From NCBI GenBank assembly GCA_031289285.1, contig JAITPT010000063.1:1-5008 (forward strand): DNA of 5,008 bases. Direction: 5' to 3'. The notes below the pieces were generated by a model. That model worked only from the letters and a program-made list of their open reading frames with translations. It made no database searches and was not told where the DNA came from. The DNA comes from Puniceicoccales bacterium. Lineage in GTDB: Bacteria; Verrucomicrobiota; Verrucomicrobiia; Opitutales; UBA953. The translations under genes and the position numbers were made by a program. Shown piece after piece: positions 1 to 5,008 of this stretch. Every line of letters starts with the position of its first letter. The stretch's first letter is position 1.

Positions 1-1836
1 GTCGGCATGGCCGCCAGCGGTGCCCAATACGGCATGTTGACGACGCACTTTTACTGGGTCGGTGCCATCATCGCGATGGTGTTCCTCGCGATTTTCATGA
101 TGCCGTTTTACTACGGCTCAAAGGCGAAGACCGCGCCGGAATACCTCAAGCTGCGCTTCGACGAAAAGACGCGCGCGTTCAACTCCGTTTCGTTCGCGGT
201 GATGACGATTTGCGGCTCCGGCATCTCGATGCACGCCCTCGCCTTCCTGCTCGAGACACAACTCGGCTGGAACTACCACCTGAGTCTCGTTGGCGGCTCT
301 ATCGTCGTGATGCTCTACATTTTCAAAGGCGGTCTCACGTCGGCGATTTACACCGAGGTCGTCCAATTCTTCCTAATCGTTTTCGGCTTCGCGCCCGTCG
401 TCTATCTTGGCTTGAAGGAAGTCGGCGGCTGGGACGGGCTGACCGCCAAGCTCAAGGACGTCGGCACCGACAGTCAGGCGCTCGGTTTGTCGGAAAAAAC
501 TCTCGGCTCCGATGCTTGGACGAGCATGTGGAGCAGCATGGGCAACGCCGCCGACAACTCAATGGGCGTAAGCTGGATTGGCCTCGTCTTCGGCTTGGGC
601 TTCGTCCTCTCGTTTGGTTACTGGTGTACAAACTTTCTTGTCGTCCAACGCGCAATGGCTGCCAACTCGATGCGCGCCGCCCGCAACACCCCGATTATCG
701 CCACCATCCCCAAAATGATTTTCCCGCTGCTCGTCATCGTGCCCGGTCTGATTGCCGTCGCCCTCGAGAAGTCGCCCAACAACGACTACAAGATTTACCA
801 AAAAGAAGTCGTCGTCACCGCTGCTGCGTGGAGCGCAGTCGAACCGGAATTGAAGGCGCTCGACGCCAAATTAACACCTGAAGAGTTCCGCAAAAAATCG
901 GTCGCCATCGTCAAAGGCGGCCTGCGTAAAAGCAAAACATCGCTCAAGACCGCCGACGGCAACGAGCAGTTTGCGGTCGGCAAACTCCCCGAGGCCACCA
1001 GTAGCGAACAACCCTTCAACACCGTCCTAATCGGCAACGTCGCCGAAAAAATCCGTGCTGGCAAAATCACCAGTGAAGCCGCCGTCGCCGCACTCGCCCA
1101 AGCTGGCGAGCGCAACTACAACGACGTCATCACCTCGCTTCTCAACCGCTATTGTCCGACTGGCTTGCTGGGCTTGGCGCTGACCGCTCTGCTCGCGTCG
1201 TTCATGTCCGGCATGGCTGGCAACGTCTCCGCCTTCAACTCCGTTTGGACTTACGACATCTACCAAGCCTACATCAAAAAAGACGCCACCGACGGCCACT
1301 ACAAACTCGTTGGCAAGCTCACCACCGTCGTTGGCATCGTGCTGAGCATCGGCTTCGCTTACGTCGCCAAGCAGTTCAACAACATCATGGACCTGCTCCA
1401 GCTCGTCTTCGGCTTCGTCAACGCCCCCATCTTCGCTGCCTTCCTCCTCGGCATGTTCTGGAAACGCGCCACTGGCCACGGTGCCTTCTTCGGCGTCTTC
1501 GCTGGCACCATCATCTCGACGCTCTTTTACGGGTTAACCACCATTGGCGACGGCAGTTCGTGGTTCGTCACCAACGCCACCACCCTCAATGCCTTCCCCA
1601 GCGGCATGACCCAAAACTTCTGGCTTGCCATCTCTTCCTTCAGCACCGCCGCCATCGTCATCACCGCCATCTCGCTTGTCACTAAGCGCACCAAGGAGGA
1701 CAAAGAACTCGTCGGCCTCGTCTATTCTCTCACCCCGAAACAGCACGACGAAGGTGCCCCGTGGTATGCCCGCCCTGCGCTCACTGGTGCCATCATCCTC
1801 GCCGTCATGATCGCCCTAAACATCTACTTCCGCTAA
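1..1836 (+). CDS. SSS-family sodium/solute symporter, 5'-truncated by window edge
   Basis: Inner-membrane secondary transporter that couples sodium entry to uptake of a small solute, perhaps a sugar; the substrate cannot be read from the sequence. The frame is open to base 1, so the true start and first helix lie outside; 611 residues are visible. Hydrophobic segments follow in order from about residue 15. A GGLTSAIYTEVVQ stretch (bases 328-366) matches the SSS signature, and GYWCTNFLVVQRAMAA (616-663) is a conserved substrate-side helix. ASFMSGMAG...WTYDIYQ (about 1195-1266) aligns with the helix carrying the Na2 sodium site. The C-terminus ends naturally in a last membrane helix (ALTGAIILAVMIALNIYFR). 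A polar stretch of about 115 residues (766-1113) sits between two membrane helices, longer than I expect for the family. The gene is followed after 69 bp by a small membrane protein. Family assignment is firm; substrate is unknown. Confidence 0.95.
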   Translation, partial: VGMAASGAQYGMLTTHFYWVGAIIAMVFLAIFMMPFYYGSKAKTAPEYLKLRFDEKTRAFNSVSFAVMTICGSGISMHALAFLLETQLGWNYHLSLVGGSIVVMLYIFKGGLTSAIYTEVVQFFLIVFGFAPVVYLGLKEVGGWDGLTAKLKDVGTDSQALGLSEKTLGSDAWTSMWSSMGNAADNSMGVSWIGLVFGLGFVLSFGYWCTNFLVVQRAMAANSMRAARNTPIIATIPKMIFPLLVIVPGLIAVALEKSPNNDYKIYQKEVVVTAAAWSAVEPELKALDAKLTPEEFRKKSVAIVKGGLRKSKTSLKTADGNEQFAVGKLPEATSSEQPFNTVLIGNVAEKIRAGKITSEAAVAALAQAGERNYNDVITSLLNRYCPTGLLGLALTALLASFMSGMAGNVSAFNSVWTYDIYQAYIKKDATDGHYKLVGKLTTVVGIVLSIGFAYVAKQFNNIMDLLQLVFGFVNAPIFAAFLLGMFWKRATGHGAFFGVFAGTIISTLFYGLTTIGDGSSWFVTNATTLNAFPSGMTQNFWLAISSFSTAAIVITAISLVTKRTKEDKELVGLVYSLTPKQHDEGAPWYARPALTGAIILAVMIALNIYFR

Positions 1837-1905
1837 CCCCGCTAAACCAACCTTTCACACAAACGTAACAACCACCGTTTCACACACCGCTCACTCTTTA
1901 CGACA

Positions 1906-2121
1906 ATGGACATTCGCAACCCAATCGGCCTCCTCTTCACCATCCTCGGCGTCCTGCTCACAGGCGTCGGCCTCTTCGGCGGCAAAGAAGCCACTGCCGC
2001 CAAGAACGTCGGCGCCGACGCCATCAACATCAACCTCTGGTGGGGTCTCGTGCTGATTGTCTTTGGCGGCGTCATGCTCGGCCTCGCCCTACGCGCCAAA
2101 GCGAAAACAAAAGAAGACTGA
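1906..2121 (+). CDS. Small two-helix membrane protein downstream of the symporter
   Basis: A 71-residue protein with two hydrophobic segments: about residues 5-25 (NPIGLLFTILGVLLTGVGLF) and about 43-64 (starting INLWWGLVLIVFGGVM), with a short polar loop between and a Lys-rich tail (RAKAKTKED). No signal-peptide cleavage site, enzyme motif or named domain is visible. It lies 69 bp after the symporter stop on the same strand, with no hairpin or T-tract in the gap, so co-transcription is likely. No Shine-Dalgarno precedes the ATG, which is also true of most other starts here. Codon usage and hydrophobicity support a real gene. I infer an accessory or stabilising role for the transporter from position only. 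Function unknown. Confidence 0.8.
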   Translation: MDIRNPIGLLFTILGVLLTGVGLFGGKEATAAKNVGADAININLWWGLVLIVFGGVMLGLALRAKAKTKED

Positions 2122-2183
2122 CGCCGTCGCCGCGCAACCCGTCGCCTGCGTTGTTCTCGTCGCCGTCACCGCCGCCGCTGCCC

Positions 2184-3578
2184 TCAAAGCATCCACGGCA
2201 TACGGAAATTCGGGCGCAGGAACTGTGACGCTGTCTCGTCGTCTTTGATTTCCTCGGCATCTGGAGACCAGCGGATACGCCGCCCCGTCAATGCCGCGAT
2301 GCGCCCCAGATGCGCAATGCACGCGCTACGGTGTCCCGTCTCGGCGGGCGACGCCGTGCGGCGACGCGACTTCACGCAATCGGCAAAATTGCGCCAATGG
2401 TTGTCGCTTCGATAGAACGGCGAAGACACCTCCGCAGACGGCGGCACCTCCGCCAAAATGTCGCTGTCTGACGCCTCCAACACAGGGCGCTCGATGGAGC
2501 CGTCGGGAAGCATCCCGATTTTATCGCCAACAAAAAGCCAACCCCGTTCGCCATAGAAACGCACCCCTCTCGGAAACGCCGCCGAGACCGCGAGCGTCGC
2601 GCCGCTTGCGTAGGCGCACACGCAACGATAGCGCGGCGCAACGTCAAACGGCTCGGCACTGGCGTCTTCGCGGCCAATGCTCCCCGCGATGGTCACCGGC
2701 CCGCTGTGGTTCATCCCCAACGCCCACTGCGCGATGTCAATGAAGTGCGGCGCGGTGTCCGCCAACGTCCCCCCGCCGTAAAGCGAAACGCCGCGCCAGC
2801 CCCCGCCGACAACCCGTGCGTCGTATTCCGTCCACAAGCCCGGCCCCACCCACATCTCGTAATCGAGGTGCGCGGGCGGTTTGCCGTAATCCTCAGGACG
2901 CACGGCGGAAGTCTCGCCGAGACTACCACTGCCGACCTCGACATGCGTGACAAGGCCGAGACCGCCACGCTGCACAAATCCGGCAGCGAGCCGATATTCG
3001 CGCACCGAACGCCGCCAAGTGCCCGTCTGCCAGACACAGCCCCGATTTGCGGCGGCGTTCACGGCGGCGCGCCCCTCCGCGAGCGTGCGCGCAAGCGGCG
3101 TCTCCGCCCAAATATCCAGCCCAGCGCGAGCGGCGGCGATTGCCATCACGCCGTGCCAATGGTCGGGCGCGGCGAGCACCACCGCGTCCAGCCCCGCCTT
3201 GTCAAACATCTCGCGGAAATCCCGCCACGGCTTTGCGACCACGCCCCCCTGCCGCTCGTTGACATCCGCCACCGCGCTCGCGAGCCGGTGCGCGTCAACA
3301 TCGCAAACCGCTGTGACCGCCACGTCGGGCAACGTCAAAAAACGCCGTGCGTTGGCGAGACCGTGCGCCGCGCCAACAACGCCGATGGCGATGCGCCCCG
3401 ACGGCGCGACTGCCCCGCCGCGCCCCAGTGCGCTTGCCGGAATGACCGTCGGCACTGCTGCGCCCGAAACGAGCGCGGCACCGAGATTGCGCAAAAAGCG
3501 GCGGCGATTGATTGGCGTGTGGAGCGGCATGAGGGACGGCGTGAGGAGCGGCGTGAGGAGCGGCGAGTGGAACGGCAT
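2184..3578 (-). CDS. Tat-exported Gfo/Idh/MocA-family oxidoreductase with altered motifs
   Basis: Predicted 464-residue NAD(P)-dependent oxidoreductase-like protein of the superfamily that acts on sugars and polyols. A twin-arginine signal (NRRRFLRN, residues 24-31) and hydrophobic stretch end near PASALG (47-52), implying export folded with cofactor. A Rossmann start follows (RIAIGVVGAAHGLAN, 62-76), then AAPDHWH (136-142), ETPLARTLAEGR (159-170), and GGGTLADTAPHFIDIAQW (268-285) with conserved H278 and D281. The C-terminus (HWRNFADCVKSRR...; ends PWML) is complete. Oddities: the usual EKP is ETP (T160, bases 3099-3101), and the Gly fingerprint is irregular. M17 (ATG at 3528-3530) gives a shorter n-region and is an equally good start; neither start has a clear Shine-Dalgarno. 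It lies 57 bp after the gene above on the same strand and is convergent with the small membrane gene. Substrate and activity are uncertain. Confidence 0.93.
   Translation of the reverse strand: MPFHSPLLTPLLTPSLMPLHTPINRRRFLRNLGAALVSGAAVPTVIPASALGRGGAVAPSGRIAIGVVGAAHGLANARRFLTLPDVAVTAVCDVDAHRLASAVADVNERQGGVVAKPWRDFREMFDKAGLDAVVLAAPDHWHGVMAIAAARAGLDIWAETPLARTLAEGRAAVNAAANRGCVWQTGTWRRSVREYRLAAGFVQRGGLGLVTHVEVGSGSLGETSAVRPEDYGKPPAHLDYEMWVGPGLWTEYDARVVGGGWRGVSLYGGGTLADTAPHFIDIAQWALGMNHSGPVTIAGSIGREDASAEPFDVAPRYRCVCAYASGATLAVSAAFPRGVRFYGERGWLFVGDKIGMLPDGSIERPVLEASDSDILAEVPPSAEVSSPFYRSDNHWRNFADCVKSRRRTASPAETGHRSACIAHLGRIAALTGRRIRWSPDAEEIKDDETASQFLRPNFRMPWML
3516..3575 (-). repeat. Five-unit 12-bp tandem repeat in the oxidoreductase N-terminus
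   Basis: Five contiguous 12-bp units lie in frame immediately after the first ATG. On the plus strand they read cgtgtggagcgg, catgagggacgg, cgtgaggagcgg (twice, identical) and cgagtggaacgg. They encode residues 2-21 as Pro-x-x-x units: PFHS, PLLT, PLLT, PSLM, PLHT. The alternative ATG (M17) is the final codon of the PSLM unit, arising from the acg found at that place in three of the other four units. Being a multiple of three, unit gain or loss would keep the frame. Confidence 0.85.
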
Positions 3579-3635
3579 GGCGGGAGCGACGGCGGTTTTT
3601 TTCAGGTGAGTGGAAAACGGCGGCGCGGCGGGCGA

Positions 3636-4184
3636 CTAACCGGCGGCGGACGGCTCTGTGCGCCACTGCCACGTGGCGGGCGCGAGGCGTTCAATCTCGG
3701 CGGCGATTTCTGTCCAACCGCCCTCTTTGCCAAGTTGGAAAAGATAGAGGTAGAGTGCGATTTCTTCAGCCGGAAAATCTTTTTCCAATGCCGCTGTCCC
3801 CTCGCGCACCTTGGCGGCGTCAAACGCATCGGGCAGCTCGTCGCTGATGAAGCCCTTCTCGTCGTGCCCGACGCCGAGCGAGTCGAGAAAGCGCGTGAGC
3901 ATCGCGGTGCGTTCTGCGAAGAACCACTCCTGCATGAGTTGGCGGGCGGAGTCTGTGAAACGCGGCGAGCGCAGATTTGTCCAGAGCCATTCGCGCTGCT
4001 GCGCCTTGGGCCATTTTTGCCAAATACCCGGACGGAACTTCAACGCCGCCCCCACGACGGACATAAAAGCGGCGAAGGTTTTCTTTTCCTCTGTCTGTGC
4101 GCGCAGCAAGATGGCGTCGGTGAGCGAAGGCGAAAGAACCCGTGCGAGTTGGGAAACTGAAAGACGAATATTGTCGGATGACAT
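3636..4184 (-). CDS. Unrecognised soluble protein of 182 residues
   Basis: Hypothetical protein beginning MSSDNIRLSVSQLARVLSPSL and ending RTEPSAAG. I do not recognise a named family. It has no membrane segment or signal peptide, is rich in predicted helix, mixes charged and aromatic residues, and has eight tryptophans (for example GIWQKWPK, REWLWTN, TWQWRT). An FTDSARQLMQEWFF segment and a DELPDAFDAAKVREG segment look like helical-bundle packing. The frame stays open upstream to an ATG at 4370, but that extension translates the intergenic direct repeat and is compositionally unlike the rest, so I chose the ATG at 4182-4184. A weak GAGGG sits very close to this ATG. It is probably first in a leftward unit with the oxidoreductase, 57 bp downstream. 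On the minus strand a TATATT (4225-4230) could be a -10 box, but no matching -35 is visible. Confidence 0.78.
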   Translation of the reverse strand: MSSDNIRLSVSQLARVLSPSLTDAILLRAQTEEKKTFAAFMSVVGAALKFRPGIWQKWPKAQQREWLWTNLRSPRFTDSARQLMQEWFFAERTAMLTRFLDSLGVGHDEKGFISDELPDAFDAAKVREGTAALEKDFPAEEIALYLYLFQLGKEGGWTEIAAEIERLAPATWQWRTEPSAAG

Positions 4185-4261
4185 GACCCTCAAAGCACAC
4201 AGCCGCCGCAGTTTTTGGCAATCGAATATAAATCCCGCCCCACCCGCCCCGCCAATAAAGC

Positions 4262-4338
4262 GAATAAAATGGCAGCCATTTTTTCTACTTGCATGTCGGC
4301 GGATAGGTTTTTTTCGCTGCGAGGCCACATCCTCTTTC
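4262..4338. repeat. 77-bp direct repeat, copy 1
   Basis: Runs from gaataaaatggcagcc to cacatcctctttc and matches copy 2 (4417-4494) with two substitutions and one missing G. It opens with the near-perfect palindrome aaaatggc-a-gccatttt (4266-4282) and carries a seven-T run (4308-4314). Flanking bases differ between copies, so the unit edges are fairly sharp. It has no coding capacity of its own; frames through it give peptides unlike the neighbouring genes. It lies about 80 bp upstream of the leftward gene starting at 4184. Probably an interspersed or MITE-like element; its identity is unproven. Confidence 0.85.
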
Positions 4339-4393
4339 GCACGTGCATCCATTTCAAGACCGTTGACCATACCACGAGCACATGAGTGGGGGG

Positions 4394-4408
4394 GGGGGCT
4401 ATGCCCCC
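4394..4408. other. GC hairpin at the end of an 11-G tract
   Basis: An uninterrupted run of eleven G (4388-4398) leads into gggggc-tat-gccccc, a perfect 6-bp stem with a three-base loop. Two further G:T wobble pairs are possible at the base (4392/4410, 4393/4409). It sits between the two 77/78-bp repeat copies. No T-tract follows, so an intrinsic terminator is unlikely. Long G runs slip readily in replication and sequencing, so the exact G count should be treated with care. Confidence 0.6.
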
Positions 4409-4416
4409 TTCTGATG

Positions 4417-4494
4417 GAATAAAATGGCAGCCATTTTTTCTACTTGCACGTCGGCGGATAGGGTTTTTTTCGCTGTGAGGCCACATCCTCTTTC
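4417..4494. repeat. 78-bp direct repeat, copy 2
   Basis: Second copy of the element at 4262-4338, in the same orientation and starting 155 bp downstream. Relative to copy 1 it has tgcacg for tgcatg, one additional G before the seven-T run, and gctgtgagg for gctgcgagg. The palindrome (4421-4437) is identical in both copies. The 78-bp spacer between the copies (4339-4416) is nearly the same length as the repeat itself but unrelated in sequence. Confidence 0.85.
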
Positions 4495-4579
4495 ATACTG
4501 CACTGCAAAAAGCGACAGCGGCACCGACTTCGGTATCGCGCTTTGTTGGTGTTCGGTAGAGCGGTGCGGTGCTCGTGAT

Positions 4580-4595
4580 GCACTTGCGAAAGTGC
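4580..4595. other. Short hairpin with GCGA tetraloop
   Basis: gcactt-gcga-aagtgc forms a perfect 6-bp stem with a GNRA-class loop when read as plus-strand RNA. It lies in the intergenic region just before the 9-bp repeat array. No T-tract or protein-binding motif accompanies it, so a role in transcript structure is only a possibility; a stem of this size can occur by chance. Confidence 0.35.
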
Positions 4596-4611
4596 CGTTG
4601 CCCCTCGGTAA

Positions 4612-4692
4612 CATCTATAGGACATATAGGACGTATAGGACGTATAGGTCCTATATGACCTATATGACCTATAAGACCTATATGACCTATTG
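4612..4692. repeat. Nine-unit 9-bp repeat array that inverts midway
   Basis: Nine 9-bp units in unbroken register. The first part reads catctatag, gacatatag, gacgtatag, gacgtatag; from 4648 it becomes gtcctatat, gacctatat, gacctataa, gacctatat, gacctattg. The second half is close to the reverse complement of the first, so the array folds on itself around 4649. Pairing 4616-4647 with 4651-4682 gives 26 Watson-Crick pairs, two G:U wobbles (plus-strand RNA) and four A:A mismatches out of 32 positions. It lies about 105-215 bp upstream of the rightward small ORF and radical SAM gene, so it could be in their 5' leader. Function unknown. Confidence 0.88.
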
Positions 4693-4796
4693 GGTGCTTC
4701 CCGCTCCGCTGGTGGGTGCTGCGCCCAGCGCGTTTCCCAGAAGCGGTATTGCGCATGGTGCCGTTCAGGGCAAACTTGGTGGCTGATGTCGCTGTT

Positions 4797-4907
4797 ATGA
4801 AAAAGAAATCAGGGAAACCCGCCGCACACGCTGGCACCGAGACTCCCTCGCCGCAGCCCGCCGCTGTCGCGTCTCCAGCACCTGCACTCGAAAGGAGGGA
4901 CGCCTGA
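4797..4907 (+). CDS. Possible 36-residue Lys/Pro/Ala-rich small protein
   Basis: Short ORF reading MKKKSGKPAAHAGTE, then a Pro/Ala/Ser-rich stretch ending in LERRDA. It looks disordered and basic at its N-terminus, with no membrane segment or known domain. Its TGA (4905-4907) overlaps the next gene's ATG (4907-4909) as TGATG, and that gene's Shine-Dalgarno lies in its final codons, an arrangement typical of translational coupling. In-frame ATGs at 4716 and 4755 are alternatives, but MKKK is the most protein-like start. Only a weak TGGTGG precedes it at long spacing. It may be a real small gene or merely an open leader frame. Confidence 0.4.
   Translation: MKKKSGKPAAHAGTETPSPQPAAVASPAPALERRDA
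4891..4899 (+). promoter_or_regulatory. Strong Shine-Dalgarno of the radical SAM gene
   Basis: aaaggaggg, with the AAGGAGG core at 4892-4898, is followed by eight bases to the ATG at 4907. This is a near-consensus ribosome-binding site at ideal distance. It fixes the start of the next gene and stands out because the other genes here have no or weak Shine-Dalgarno sequences. Confidence 0.9.
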
Positions 4908-5008
4908 TGCGCCTGACACTTATCCACCCGTGCATTGGCCGGCGCTGTGGCGACCGCGGCTACATCCGCGCTTGGCAAATGGAGTCGCTGCCGATGGCGA
5001 CCCTCGCG
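4907..5008 (+). CDS. Radical SAM protein with B12-binding-type N-terminus, partial at right edge
   Basis: Only the first 34 residues are visible: MRLTLIHPCIGRRCGDRGYI followed by RAWQMESLPMATLA. A beta-strand start (LTLIHP), then an R/Y/I segment and W-Q-M-E-x-L-P-x-A-x-LA, resembles the N-terminus of cobalamin-binding-domain radical SAM proteins as I know them. The [4Fe-4S] CxxxCxxC motif would lie beyond the window, so it cannot be confirmed here. The start is well fixed by the Shine-Dalgarno 8 bases upstream. It overlaps the preceding small ORF by TGATG. Substrate unknown. Confidence 0.7.
   Translation, partial: MRLTLIHPCIGRRCGDRGYIRAWQMESLPMATLA

Noticed and set aside
1853..1886. Direct repeat tttcacaca twice ahead of the small membrane gene, as an operator
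   Set aside because: Nine simple-sequence bases repeated once are too weak to call a binding site.
2122..2183. Bidirectional terminator between the convergent genes
   Set aside because: I found no stem with a T-tract in this 62-bp gap.
2706..4160. Long plus-strand open frame (484 codons) antisense to the oxidoreductase and the 182-residue gene
   Set aside because: Its translation is low-complexity, rich in Arg, Pro and Cys, with no family match; it is the GC-driven shadow of two well-supported minus-strand genes.
4266..4282. Intrinsic terminator from the palindrome followed by T residues
   Set aside because: The centre is one base, so the hairpin must open several A/T-rich pairs, and it lies upstream of, not after, the leftward gene.
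4185..4370. N-terminal extension of the 182-residue gene to an ATG at 4370
   Set aside because: The extra 62 codons translate the 77-bp direct repeat and intergenic sequence; the composition is unlike the rest of the protein.
4612..4692. CRISPR array
   Set aside because: Units are 9 bp and contiguous, with no 25-40 bp spacers and no cas genes.
4424..4786. Plus-strand frame of 120 codons with a repeated TYRTYM pattern
   Set aside because: The pattern is only the translated 9-bp array, and the ends translate the direct repeat; no domain or ribosome-binding site.
4493..4978. Minus-strand frame of 161 codons with repeated IGHIGPIRP
   Set aside because: Again the 9-bp array read in reverse, running antisense into the radical SAM start, which has a strong Shine-Dalgarno.

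Overview
The window looks like part of a chromosome from a Verrucomicrobium-type bacterium, most likely of the Opitutales/Opitutaceae group. The reasons are the moderately high GC content, a large verrucomicrobial/planctomycete-style SSS symporter, a Tat-exported Gfo/Idh/MocA protein with a typical mature start, mostly absent Shine-Dalgarno sites, and repeat-rich intergenic DNA. This placement is inferred from protein style only; no rRNA or marker gene is present.

Layout. (1) 1-1836 (+): the 3' part of a sodium/solute symporter gene, cut by the window's left edge. (2) 1906-2121 (+): a 71-residue protein with two membrane segments, probably co-transcribed with the symporter. (3) 2184-3578 (-): a convergent gene for a Tat-signal Gfo/Idh/MocA-like oxidoreductase with altered cofactor and catalytic motifs, whose first codons are a 12-bp tandem repeat. 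(4) 3636-4184 (-): an unrecognised 182-residue soluble protein, upstream of the oxidoreductase on the same strand. (5) 4185-4796: a 612-bp divergent intergenic region without a convincing gene. It holds two near-identical 77/78-bp direct repeats that each begin with a palindrome, an 11-G tract running into a GC hairpin, a small GNRA-type hairpin, and a 9-bp tandem repeat that reverses orientation midway to form a long imperfect hairpin. (6) 4797-4907 (+): a possible 36-residue Lys/Pro/Ala-rich ORF, overlapping by TGATG the start of (7), a radical SAM/B12-type protein (4907 to the right edge) that has the window's only strong Shine-Dalgarno.

How it fits together. The symporter and its small partner look like an uptake unit. 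The oxidoreductase belongs to a superfamily that often acts on sugars and related polyols, so a link to carbohydrate use is possible but not shown. The radical SAM gene starts a separate rightward unit. I see no defence system, CRISPR array, transposase or phage gene. The most unusual material is the repeat-dense 4260-4692 stretch and the oxidoreductase with a changed EKP motif.
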